Of a stretch of 64,000 nucleotides of DNA, positions 17,670-24,932 are shown piece after piece. Every line of letters starts with the position of its first letter. The stretch's first letter is position 1. The position numbers and the translations under genes were made by a program. Source of the stretch: Archangium sp. Lineage in GTDB: Bacteria; Myxococcota; Myxococcia; Myxococcales; Myxococcaceae. The DNA lies in NCBI GenBank assembly GCA_030695565.1, contig JAUYRZ010000047.1:1-64000 (forward strand). The letters are read 5' to 3'. The notes under the pieces are model-generated. The model searched no databases. It saw only the letters and a list, made by a program, of their open reading frames with translations, and was not told where the DNA came from.

Positions 17670-19018
17670 CGAGAGGGTCCCGTCGAGCCCGCGGCGTACT
17701 CGAGCAGGGGCACCGCGCCCGAACGCCACGCGTCGACGACCGGCTCGACGATGCGCCACGCCTCTTCCGCCTCGTCCGCCCTGATGGAGAGCGTGGAGCG
17801 CCCCTCCAGCACGTCGAGGAGGATCCGCGCGTACGCGGGCAGCGCCTCCTGGGTGAGGTCGGCCTCGAGGGAAACGGCGCGGAGCGTCGGCGAGCGCTCG
17901 GGCCCCGTGAGGTTGAGCGTCAGCCCCACCCGCTCCCGCTCGAGCCCGATGCGCAGCACGTTCTGGGAGGCTCCCGAAACGCCGAAGATCGAAACGGGCA
18001 CGTCGCGCAACGAGAGCGAAATCTCCTGTCGTGCGTGTCCCAGCGCCTTGCCCGTGCGGAGCACGAACGGAACCCCAGCCCAGCGCCCCGAGTCGACCGC
18101 CAGCGTCAGCTGCGCAAAGGTCTCGGTCATCTTCCTGGGGTCGACCCCGGGCTCGTCTGCGTACGCCGGCAGCTCCCGGCCGTCGATCGTCCCCGCCGTG
18201 TAGCGCCCCCGCACGGAGGCCGTGGAGAGCGCCCCGGACGAGAGCTGACGCACGGAGCGCAAGAAGTCGAGCCGGCGATCACGCAGGGCGCGCGCGTCGA
18301 GGCTGAGCGGCGGCTCCATCCCCACGAGACACGCGAGCTGCAGGAGGTGATTCTGCAGCACGTCTTTGAGCGCGCCGACCCCGTCGTAGTACGACGCGCG
18401 GCCCTCGAGCCCGAGCGTCTCGTCCCACACGATGTCGACGCGCTCGATGTGAGCGCGATCCCACACCGACGCGAGCAAGCCGTTCGCGAACCGAAGCCCG
18501 AGGATGTTGCGCACCGTCTGGTAGGCCAGGAAGTGATCGACCCGGAAGAGCATGTCCTCGGCGAAGTGCTCGTGCAGCAGGCGGTTGAGCGCGCGCGCCG
18601 AGGCCAGGCTCTCGCCGAACGGCTTCTCGAGCACGATCCGGCTGCCCTCCCGCACGCCGGCTCGTGCCAGCCCCAGCGCGGCCGGCCCGAAGACGCTCGG
18701 AGGCAGCGCCAGGTACGCCGCCACGGGTTCGTCCCGAACGAGCGGCGCCAGCGCGGCGCTCTGGGTCACCTCGGCGCGCAGGTAGTCGATGCGTCGAACG
18801 AGGGCCTCGCGCGAGGAAGCCGCCAGCTTTGCGCAGTGTTTCTGCAGCCCCTCGCCGACAACGGCGCGGAAGCCTGGGGTGCGGTGCTCGCGCCGGCCCA
18901 CGGCGGTGATTCGGAGCGCCGCCGGCAGCTTCCCCTCGTCCTCCAGCCAGGCCAGCGCAGGCAGCAGGTAGCGCGAGGTGAGATCGCCCGTACCGAGGAT
19001 CAACAGGCGCTCGATCAT
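17666..19018 (-). CDS. zwf: Glucose-6-phosphate dehydrogenase-like protein with an altered substrate motif
   Basis: 450 residues, slightly short for the family (~490). G6PDH oxidises glucose 6-phosphate with NAD(P)+. Seen here: a nucleotide-binding GTGDLTSRYLLPAL near the N-terminus, EKPFGES (Lys132), and YYDGVGALKDVLQNHLLQ with the catalytic-base His224, then MEPP. The usual RIDHYLGKE reads RVDHFLAYQ (Asp161, His162): the Lys that binds the substrate phosphate is Tyr166. The substrate may therefore be a different sugar or a non-phosphorylated one; this is inference. It overlaps its neighbours by 4 bp on both sides, between the GH15 and gluconokinase genes. Confidence 0.82.
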   Translation of the reverse strand: MIERLLILGTGDLTSRYLLPALAWLEDEGKLPAALRITAVGRREHRTPGFRAVVGEGLQKHCAKLAASSREALVRRIDYLRAEVTQSAALAPLVRDEPVAAYLALPPSVFGPAALGLARAGVREGSRIVLEKPFGESLASARALNRLLHEHFAEDMLFRVDHFLAYQTVRNILGLRFANGLLASVWDRAHIERVDIVWDETLGLEGRASYYDGVGALKDVLQNHLLQLACLVGMEPPLSLDARALRDRRLDFLRSVRQLSSGALSTASVRGRYTAGTIDGRELPAYADEPGVDPRKMTETFAQLTLAVDSGRWAGVPFVLRTGKALGHARQEISLSLRDVPVSIFGVSGASQNVLRIGLERERVGLTLNLTGPERSPTLRAVSLEADLTQEALPAYARILLDVLEGRSTLSIRADEAEEAWRIVEPVVDAWRSGAVPLLEYAAGSTGPSR

Positions 19019-20835
19019 CGGCGCTCGCCTCGAAGCGCCCTGCTCAAGGTGATGCCGCTGGAGATCACGCCGACGTGGCTGAAGGCTTGTGGATAGTTGC
19101 CGAGGAAGGCCCCTGTGCCGGGATCGATCTGCTCAGGGAGCAGCCCCAGGGGCCCGGCGCGCGCGCAGAGCGAGTCGTACAGCTGGACGGCCTCGTCGAG
19201 CCGACCCTGCAGCGCCAGGTTGTCGACCAGCCAGAAGCTGCAGAGAAGAAAGGCGCCTTCGTGCCCCTCCACGCCGTCCGGAGACTCGTCCGGCAGATAG
19301 CGATAGAGCAGGCCTTGCCCCGCTCCCAGGCGGGAGACCACCGCCTGGGTGGTCGCGATCATCCGCGGGTGATCAGCCCGAACGACGCGCCGGAGCGGGA
19401 GCGCCAGCAGGCTGCCATCGAGGCCCCCTTCCGCGCTCAAGTGCTCGGTGAACGACTGCCGGCGCTCGCTCCAGGCGCGCTCGATGATCGCCTCGCGGAT
19501 GCTCGCCGCTTGCGCCGCCCAGGCCGAGACGTCCTCGTCGAGCCCCAGCTTCGTGGCGATGCGCGCGCCGCGATCGAGCGCGAGCTGACACATCGCCGCG
19601 GAGTAGGTGAAGACGCGCCCGGGCACGCGGACCTCCCAGATGCCGTGGTCCGGCTGGTCCCACTCCTTGCCGGACGCCTCGACCAGGCGCCGCAGGCTCG
19701 CCCAGAGCCGGGGCGCGAGCTGCCCTCCGCCGGCCACCCATTGATAGGCACAGTCGAGGAGCTCGCCGTAGACGTCGTGCTGGCGCTGGTCTGCTGCCGC
19801 GTTCCCCCAGCGCACGGGCTGAGAGCCGCGGTAGCCGCTGAGCTCCGGGTCTGCGAACTCTGCTTGCGGTCGTCGCCCGTTCAGATCGTACAAGACCTGC
19901 GGCCGCCCCTCGCCGACGGTGTCGAGCACCCAGGTGAGGAAGCTCCAGGCCTCACCCTGGAGCCCGATGCGGCGCAGCGCGTAGACGGAGAACGCGGCGT
20001 CGCGGATCCACGTGTAGCGGTAATCCCAGTTGCGTTCGCCGCCGATCGCCTCGGGCAGCGAAGAGGTGGGCGCGGCGACGATGGCGCCCTGCTCGAAGTA
20101 GTCGAGCAGCTTGAGGGCGATCGCAGAGCGGCGCACCAGGGCCTGCTGCGGCCCGTCGTAGCGCAGGCCGCTCATCCACTCTCGCCAGGCGCGAAGCGTG
20201 CCCTGCAGCAGCGCCTCGGGAGCGCCGTCTTGCAAGGGCTCGGGCCTCTCGGCCCAGCTGAGCTTCAAGGTGAAGGTCGCGCCCGCCCGCAGCTCGAGGT
20301 TGGTCTCGAGGCCCTCGAGGGGCACCGTCGCGAACAACCAGAGCGGCAGCTCGGGGCGCCGCGCACAGGTGATGCGAAGGCCGTCACCAGACCGCTCGCA
20401 CCGGGCCCCGCCGCGGGGGGTGAGCCTCACCTGCAAGCAGACGGAGCCCTCGAGCACCTCCACGTGACGCAGGAGCTCGTGGCGCGCGGCCCTCGCAGGC
20501 TCGGCCAGCCGTGCACCCGGCTCGACGGTGAGGCAGTCGGTCAGGCGAACGACGCCCGTCGGTGAGCGCAGCTCGGTGACGAGCACGCCAGTGTCCTCGA
20601 GGTACTCCTGGCGCGACTCGACGAGCGCGTCGATGGTGATCACCTGCTCACCACCGCGCTCCGCGTCGAGCATGCGACAGAACAGCGCGGGATCATCGAA
20701 CCTGGGCGCGCACAGCCAGGCGACAGCGCCATCGCGAGCGACCAGGGCCGCCGTCACGCCGTCGCCGATCAGCCCATGGTCCTCGATGGGCAGGTAGCCA
20801 TCGACCGCGCGGAGTGGACGGAACGGCGCCTTCAT
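19015..20835 (-). CDS. Glycoside hydrolase family 15 protein (glucoamylase/trehalase-like)
   Basis: 606 residues, no signal peptide, so probably cytoplasmic. GH15 enzymes release glucose from alpha-glucans or trehalose by inversion. An N-terminal beta-sandwich (PIEDHGLIGDGVTAALV) precedes the (alpha/alpha)6 barrel. SLPEAIGGERNWDYRYTW is the substrate-site signature; Glu401 in QPDHGIWEVR is the likely general acid and Glu568 in LLPEQIDP the likely base. Bacterial members of this length act on trehalose or maltooligosaccharides; the specificity cannot be read here. It overlaps by 4 bp with both neighbours. Together with the G6PDH-like and gluconokinase genes it suggests release and oxidation of glucose. 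Confidence 0.9.
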   Translation of the reverse strand: MKAPFRPLRAVDGYLPIEDHGLIGDGVTAALVARDGAVAWLCAPRFDDPALFCRMLDAERGGEQVITIDALVESRQEYLEDTGVLVTELRSPTGVVRLTDCLTVEPGARLAEPARAARHELLRHVEVLEGSVCLQVRLTPRGGARCERSGDGLRITCARRPELPLWLFATVPLEGLETNLELRAGATFTLKLSWAERPEPLQDGAPEALLQGTLRAWREWMSGLRYDGPQQALVRRSAIALKLLDYFEQGAIVAAPTSSLPEAIGGERNWDYRYTWIRDAAFSVYALRRIGLQGEAWSFLTWVLDTVGEGRPQVLYDLNGRRPQAEFADPELSGYRGSQPVRWGNAAADQRQHDVYGELLDCAYQWVAGGGQLAPRLWASLRRLVEASGKEWDQPDHGIWEVRVPGRVFTYSAAMCQLALDRGARIATKLGLDEDVSAWAAQAASIREAIIERAWSERRQSFTEHLSAEGGLDGSLLALPLRRVVRADHPRMIATTQAVVSRLGAGQGLLYRYLPDESPDGVEGHEGAFLLCSFWLVDNLALQGRLDEAVQLYDSLCARAGPLGLLPEQIDPGTGAFLGNYPQAFSHVGVISSGITLSRALRGERR

Positions 20836-21494
20836 GGTGCCCCCGACGTTCGCCGCCGGACCGCCGCTCGCGCTGGCGCACCATCAGCACCCTCGAGCCG
20901 CAGGGGAAGGCAGACCAGGTCGTAGCGGCCCGCCTCGACGCCAGACAGGTCGAGCCCCTCGATGATCCACACCCCGGCGTCGAGCAGCGCGCGGTGGGTG
21001 CTGTGCGCGTGGTCGTGTTCGTAGCCAGCGACCGAGAGCGCGTCGATGCCCACGCAGCGAACGCCGGTGCGCGCGAGGAGCTGCGCCGCCGCGAGAGACA
21101 GGAAGACGAAGTCCTCGATGAAGGTGTCGGTCTTCCACAGCCGCGCCGAGTTGCGGGTCTTGAGCAGCACGCGCTCACCGCGCTGCAACTGGCAGCGAAG
21201 AAGCTCGGCCTCCGTCACCACTGACGGGTCTTCGATCACGACCACCCGCGCAGGCCCGATGGTGACGTCCAACGGCATCGCGTCGATCCCCGCGGCGTTC
21301 GGGGCGAAATGCACCGGGGCGTCCATGTGCGTCCCGCTGTGGACCCCGAGCGACAGGCTCGACACGTTCGCGTCGTCGCCTCGCGCCAGGTCGAGCGTCC
21401 GCTCGAGCACGACGGGCGGATTGCCCGGCCAGGCCGCCATTCCCGTCCGGACGGGGACTGAGATGTCGATCCATTGCGGCGTCTGGTGGGGCAC
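20832..21494 (-). CDS. Cyclase family protein (arylformamidase/KynB-like metal hydrolase)
   Basis: 220 residues from GTG 21494, which has a strong GGAGGT ribosome site at about 21498-21503; the frame is open to 21740 but that part reads like non-coding DNA. The metal-binding signature HSGTHMDAPVHF is intact, with more family segments (RVLLKTRNSARLW; GIDALSVAGYE; IIEGLDLSGVEAGRYDLVCLPL). Family members are Zn- or Mn-dependent amidases/hydrolases such as KynB. No other kynurenine genes are present, so the substrate is probably not formylkynurenine. It is the first gene of the sugar operon and overlaps the GH15 gene by 4 bp. Confidence 0.85.
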   Translation of the reverse strand: MPHQTPQWIDISVPVRTGMAAWPGNPPVVLERTLDLARGDDANVSSLSLGVHSGTHMDAPVHFAPNAAGIDAMPLDVTIGPARVVVIEDPSVVTEAELLRCQLQRGERVLLKTRNSARLWKTDTFIEDFVFLSLAAAQLLARTGVRCVGIDALSVAGYEHDHAHSTHRALLDAGVWIIEGLDLSGVEAGRYDLVCLPLRLEGADGAPARAAVRRRTSGAP

Positions 21495-21654
21495 CGTACC
21501 TCCCTGACCTGATCGGACTGCAAGACTCTGACCCGACCCCGACACTGGGGACCGCTTGGGGGAGATGGGGGATGCGCGACGGCGCGCCGAGGCGATGGTG
21601 CTGCTGGTGGCGACCAACCTCGAAGACCCGACGCGCCCGGTGGTGCAGGGCCTT

Positions 21655-21742
21655 TGGTCTGTTTTACCAACGGAAGAGGTCTTTATTTCGTTATTTAATA
21701 CGGTCGCCCGAAATGAGACCTTGCGTTCAAGGAGGAGCACCC
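21655..21742 (+). promoter_or_regulatory. AT-rich promoter region and strong ribosome site for the stress protein
   Basis: The stretch at about 21655-21705 is much richer in A and T than anything nearby (TTTATTTCGTTATTTAATAC), as expected for a promoter in GC-rich DNA. A consensus-like AAGGAGGAG lies at 21729-21737, five bases before ATG 21743. The exact -35 and -10 could not be assigned. The same gap separates it from the oppositely oriented cyclase operon. Confidence 0.5.
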
Positions 21743-22486
21743 ATGAACCAACTCACTTCGACGATGACGATGACCCCTTCCGCGCTACCCCTGCAGGGGC
21801 TTCCGAGGACCTCTCAGGTCGCGAGCCGGCCCGTGGTGCTGGTGCGCGCGAAACACGAGACGCGCGCTTCCGGCGAGTGGGCCGAGGCGCTCGCTGCGGC
21901 GCTGCAGGCACAGCTGGTCACGCTCGAGCTCGAGGCGCTCGGCAACCAGGGGCTCGATGAGACGGACCGCCTCGCCCAGGCGCTGAGGTCGCTCGCGCCA
22001 CGGCTGGTGGTCCTGCCGTCGGTCGTGGGCGGGCCCGCAGAGAGCGCCGGGCGGTTGGCAGCCGCGTGCGGCGCACCGTGCCTCGTGGCCCGGTCGCGTC
22101 ATGCGCATCGCGGCGTCCTGGCGGCGACGAGCCTCGAAGATCGCCGCCACCCCGTGCTCGAGGAAGCGGCGAGGGTGGCCGGAGCGCTGGGCTGCCCGCT
22201 GACCTTCCTGCACAACACCCGCGTGCGGGTGATGGGGCCCCACCGCGACACCAGAGCGGCGAGCCTGGAGCGGCGCCTCGACCAACTCGCCACCGAGCTG
22301 GGCGCTGACGTGGTGCTGACCTGCGCCTTCGACCCGGTCTCGGCCATTCTCGCGGAGGCAGGCCGAGAGGACGCCGACCTCATCGTGGTGGGCGCCGCGA
22401 CCTCGCCGCCCGACAGCGGGCCGGTCGGCGGGCGCGTCGCAGGCCTGGCCACGCGGAGCGTGTTGGTCGTTCCACCCGCGGCCTGA
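21743..22486 (+). CDS. Universal stress protein
   Basis: 247 residues. ATG 21743 follows a near-perfect ribosome site, suggesting strong expression. USP proteins have an alpha/beta nucleotide-binding fold. The first part (RPVVLVRAKHETRASGEWAEAL) seems a degenerate USP unit. The second (HRGVLAATSLEDRRHPVLEEAARVA ... ADLIVVGAATS ... GPVGGRVAGLATRSVLVVPP) carries the C-terminal phosphate-loop region in modified form. Tandem USP proteins are linked to survival under stress. Transcribed away from the cyclase/GH15/G6PDH operon, with which it may share control. Confidence 0.8.
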   Translation: MNQLTSTMTMTPSALPLQGLPRTSQVASRPVVLVRAKHETRASGEWAEALAAALQAQLVTLELEALGNQGLDETDRLAQALRSLAPRLVVLPSVVGGPAESAGRLAAACGAPCLVARSRHAHRGVLAATSLEDRRHPVLEEAARVAGALGCPLTFLHNTRVRVMGPHRDTRAASLERRLDQLATELGADVVLTCAFDPVSAILAEAGREDADLIVVGAATSPPDSGPVGGRVAGLATRSVLVVPPAA

Positions 22487-22558
22487 GGACCGTGAAGGGC
22501 GCTCAGTCGACGTCGTCTTGCAGCTGCCTCATCAAGGGCCTCGCCGCGCGCTCGACGT

Positions 22559-22603
22559 GCTTCCGTAGCTCAGTTGCATGAGAGCGCTTCGTTGCGGACG
22601 AAG
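22559..22603 (+). pseudogene. Possible 5' fragment of a tRNA gene
   Basis: Reading from 22559: a seven-base 5' acceptor-like GCTTCCG, TA, a D-arm with stem GCTC/GAGC around AGTTGCATGA, then a perfect five-base anticodon stem CTTCG/CGAAG with the loop TTGCGGA (anticodon GCG, which would be Arg). After 22603 the expected variable loop, T-arm and 3' acceptor strand (CGGAAGC) are missing; sequence related to a transposase begins. The D-loop lacks the usual GG pair. It is read as a broken tRNA or insertion-site remnant, though chance similarity is possible. Confidence 0.4.
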
Positions 22604-22850
22604 AGGTTCGGGCGCACCGGTGGGACGACGGCGCTGGTCGGCACGCGCGACCAGGCGGCGCACCAACGCTTCGGCGGTGAGGATGAAGGCCCTGCCCTTC
22701 TTCGGCGCGGACGCATACCTGCCGTCATCGAGCGCCTCGAGTCGGGACTCGGCGACCGGTCCGCGCGCGCCGTACCCGCACAGACGCTCGAGGCCTTCCC
22801 TGGCGTGCCCGTGCACCGCAGTGTTCAACTGCCACAGCCCTGGGTGCGTG
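22604..22850 (-). pseudogene. Fragment of a Y2/IS91-type transposase
   Basis: On the minus strand the frame reads GLWQLNTAVHGHAREGLERL, then YGARGPVAESRLEALDDGRY and GRAFILTAEALVRRLVARA. This matches the pattern of IS91-like transposases (HUH-type, Y2_Tnp) just C-terminal of their catalytic part: 'ARERLERLCRYGARPPLA..RL..LPDGR' followed by 'LTPLELLRRLAAL'. Both ends are lost: upstream it runs into the inverted repeat and downstream it stops at the tRNA-like piece. A non-functional remnant. Confidence 0.5.
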
Positions 22851-22869
22851 GTGTTGTGGGGTCGGTTGC

Positions 22870-22954
22870 GTTGCCCAGCGCGAACAGGCCTCTCGGCGTC
22901 GGGCTTCCAGTGCTCGAGGGCCCGAAGCTTCGACTCTTTTAGAAAACGAGAATC
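22870..22954 (+). repeat. Outer inverted repeat, left arm
   Basis: Starts GTTGCCCAGCGCGAACAGGC and ends GAAAACGAGAATC. It is the reverse complement of 23375-23459 at 84 of 85 positions (A versus G in CTCTTTT-A/G-GAAAA). Confidence 0.9.
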
Positions 22955-22998
22955 TTTTGGCGGGTCGCTTCAGGGGGCGCGAGGCGAGTAATGGCGCG

Positions 22999-23060
22999 GG
23001 TTGCGCGTGCGGGAGGCGAGATACCCGGACAGAAAAGGGGCGCCGATAGCTCTGAAAGAG
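22999..23060 (+). repeat. Inner inverted repeat, left arm
   Basis: Includes GGGAGGCGAGATACCCGGAC and GCGCCGATAGCTCTGAAAGAG. It is complementary to 23269-23330 with a few mismatches. Confidence 0.85.
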
Positions 23061-23268
23061 AGTTCGCGAAGAGTTCTCTTTGAGAGTGATTCGTATGCGC
23101 AACGCGCGTGCAGGCACCCAGAATCACGGAACTGGAGCGAACACCAGTTCTCTAAAAGAGAAGTCTGCCGACGCAGTTCTCTTTTAGAGCGATCGAGGAG
23201 AACGCAGGTATGTGATTGCGTGGTGTTGATCAGCGAATTGCGGCCTCTTTGACTCTGAAAGAGAGTCG

Positions 23269-23330
23269 CTCTTTCAGAGCTATCGGCGCCCTTTTTCTGT
23301 CCGGGTACCTCGCCTCCCGCGCGCGCAACC
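23269..23330 (-). repeat. Inner inverted repeat, right arm
   Basis: Includes CTCTTTCAGAGCTATCGGCG and CTGTCCGGGTACCTCGCCTC. Partner of 22999-23060. Confidence 0.85.
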
Positions 23331-23374
23331 TCAGCAAATACATCCGCGAGACTGGAGCACGCGCGCACCTTCCG

Positions 23375-23459
23375 GATTCTCGTTTTCCAAAAGAGTCGAA
23401 GCTTCGGGCCCTCGAGCACTGGAAGCCCGACGCCGAGAGGCCTGTTCGCGCTGGGCAAC
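23375..23459 (-). repeat. Outer inverted repeat, right arm
   Basis: Starts GATTCTCGTTTTCCAAAAGA and ends GCGCTGGGCAAC. Partner of 22870-22954. Confidence 0.9.
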
Positions 23460-23535
23460 ACCACCAGCCCAAGAGACACCACGCCCTCCAAGAGCAGCCT
23501 GATCAGCAATGTCACACCCACCTGTCTTCACCATG

Positions 23536-23740
23536 ATCAGCAGAACCGCACGCGTCATCCTCGGCCTGTTACGCCAATCTCCAGAATCCATCTGGACTGA
23601 GTCCGACGGCCAGCTCTACCCAGCCGTCAAATCGCTCCTGGCTGTAAACCTGATCAGCGCGGGTCCACCCGAGAATCGTCGAGAGCGCACTCCACTCCGA
23701 ATCACCGAGGCAGGCCTGCGCGTCACCTCCACCTGCCCCC
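23536..23740 (+). pseudogene. Degenerate PadR-like winged-helix regulator
   Basis: The plus-strand frame reads ARVILGLLRQSP, then ESIWTESDGQLYPAVKSLL and ERTPLRITEAGLR. PadR proteins have the pattern 'ILGLL..rPmSGYdI...FW.esyGQLYPtLkrL..dGLI...rR..Y.iTpaG'. The segment 'SGYDIxxxI' between the first two motifs is missing, as is everything after the wing, where the frame continues into unrelated sequence to 24027. It starts just beyond the inverted-repeat element, which may have caused the damage. The antisense frame here is also open. Confidence 0.5.
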
Positions 23741-23838
23741 CCGTCGGTGTCGGGGTTGGCTGTTCCACACTGGCAAGCAGAGAGGATGATAGTGGCCGAG
23801 AAGAGGAGGGCTCGCAGGGCGGAAGTGGATACGCTCAC
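23569..23838 (-). pseudogene. Lipoprotein N-terminus running into antisense sequence
   Basis: From a GTG at 23838 the frame gives STSALRALLFSATIILSAC, a convincing lipoprotein signal with lipobox, followed by QCGTANPDTDGGAGGGDA, a low-complexity stretch typical of lipoproteins in this window. After about residue 35 the frame runs antisense to the PadR-like fragment until its stop. It is therefore probably a lipoprotein gene truncated by rearrangement. It follows the exonuclease/phosphatase gene by 71 bp on the same strand and may once have been the sixth gene of that operon. Confidence 0.4.
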
Positions 23839-23909
23839 TTCGGCGACTTGCTCCTCGCGTGTGACTTCCTCGAACGACGGCCCCACGCCGTCGCGCAGCC
23901 TGGGTCAGC

Positions 23910-24932
23910 TCAGAGCTTGAAGGTCGCCTCGACCGGCGCGAGATCCGACAGACCCGGGCGCCGCGCTTCGTGGTGGATGAAGACCGAACGAGCCGTCGGG
24001 GCGAGGTCAGGCGAGGCGAGAATGTGATCGAAGTCGCGGCGAAGCTCGACGCCCGGCTTCGGCCGGTAGATGTTGGTGTACCGCTGCGCCGAAGGGACGG
24101 CCTGCGTGGCGGAGCCGTAACCCTGCTTCAGCCAGTCACCGACCGAGGCGTCCGTCGACTGGTCATTGAAGTCGCCCATCACGACGACGGGGAGGCGCGG
24201 GTTTTCGGCGCGAAGCCGGTTCGCGACGTCGCGGGCGTAGCGGGCCTCGGCCTCGCGGAACGCGCGCGTCGGGTCGCCCGTCGAGCCGGGGCTGTCTGCG
24301 CGCGCGGCCTGGTGCTGCACGAGCACGACCACCGTCTGGCCGTTCACGTTCAGCTCCACCTCGAGCAGGTGGTGCTTGAAGGCAGCGTCCTTCGTGCCGG
24401 GGGCGAAGCCGAGGCTCTCGCGGCTGTGGTTGACGACGCGGAGGACCGGGTACCGGGTGAGCAGCGCGACGATGCGGCGCTCGGGAGTGCCGGAGTCCAC
24501 GAACACGCGGTGGGAGGGCGCCGGATCGATCCGGTTGGCGAGGTCGTCGAGCAGCGCCCGGGTCTCGACCTCCTGCAACGCGACGACGTCCGCGGAGATG
24601 CCCCTGAAGACGCTCGCCAGCGCGGCCGACTTGGCCGAGACGGCGGCGCCGGTCGGAATGACGCCGCCGGTGGCGCGCTCGTCGGTGCGGGAGGGGTCGT
24701 TGACCGAGTCGAAGAAGTTCTCGACGTTCCAGGTGGCGACCTTGAAGTCGATCGGAGCGCGGTTCGGAGCAGGCGGACGCCGCGCCGGAGTCCCGAGCGC
24801 CTCGTTGACGGCAGAGCGGGCGAAGCGACCGTCGAGCGCGCCGCCGGGCCCGCGGGAGTCGAGGGCGTTGAAGCCATCCTGGGTCAGCGCGACAGTCGCA
24901 GCGGCGCGGAGCTCACGAGCCCGAGCGCTCAC
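23910..24932 (-). CDS. Endonuclease/exonuclease/phosphatase family protein with altered catalytic His
   Basis: 340 residues, GTG start at 24932 in a GTGA overlap with the gene before. EEP enzymes are Mg-dependent phosphodiesterases acting on nucleic acids, lipids or nucleotides. Motifs: ATWNVENFF (Asn69), VALQEVE (Glu121), VVVMGDFNDQS and DFDHILAS. The C-terminal motif that is normally SDHxPV reads SDLAPV (residues 329-334), so the catalytic His is a Leu, which suggests loss or change of activity. The 62-residue N-terminal part is unassigned and no signal peptide is seen, although the other operon products are exported. Last intact gene of the five-gene run. Confidence 0.85.
   Translation of the reverse strand: MSARARELRAAATVALTQDGFNALDSRGPGGALDGRFARSAVNEALGTPARRPPAPNRAPIDFKVATWNVENFFDSVNDPSRTDERATGGVIPTGAAVSAKSAALASVFRGISADVVALQEVETRALLDDLANRIDPAPSHRVFVDSGTPERRIVALLTRYPVLRVVNHSRESLGFAPGTKDAAFKHHLLEVELNVNGQTVVVLVQHQAARADSPGSTGDPTRAFREAEARYARDVANRLRAENPRLPVVVMGDFNDQSTDASVGDWLKQGYGSATQAVPSAQRYTNIYRPKPGVELRRDFDHILASPDLAPTARSVFIHHEARRPGLSDLAPVEATFKL

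Larger units (their letters stand above)
22848..23482. mobile_element. Nested inverted-repeat element, possibly a MITE
   Basis: The outer arms at 22870-22954 and 23375-23459 are 85 bp long with one mismatch; weaker complementarity extends them to about 22848 and 23482. A second inverted pair lies inside, at 22999-23060 and 23269-23330, with about three or four mismatches. The two spacers between the arms are both 44 bp yet are not complementary. The core has many short palindromes of the CTCTNAAAGAG kind. No open frame in it resembles a transposase. It is flanked by a transposase remnant and a broken PadR-like gene. Target-site duplications are not obvious. Confidence 0.7.
22487..23535. other. 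Gene-poor scar region (about 1 kb) with mobile-element remains
   Basis: No intact gene was found. The stretch holds, in order, a 5' tRNA-like fragment, a minus-strand transposase remnant and a large nested inverted repeat, each listed separately. It separates the stress/sugar cluster from the exported-protein operon and looks like an insertion and decay hot spot. Confidence 0.65.

Noticed and set aside
19075-20565. 496-residue plus-strand frame
   Set aside because: Lies wholly antisense to the GH15 gene, whose motifs are convincing; composition is Arg/Ala/Pro-rich as in GC-rich shadow frames.
22848-23482. Retron or CRISPR origin for the repeat-rich element
   Set aside because: No reverse transcriptase or cas gene is nearby, the repeats are inverted and nested rather than evenly spaced direct repeats, and the arms are far longer than msd/msr stems or CRISPR repeats.
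22964-23521. Frames in the inverted-repeat element, including two that contain the same PSANRPLGVGLPVLEGPKL peptide
   Set aside because: The shared peptide is simply the two arms read in the same way; there is no start site, conserved domain or sensible composition.
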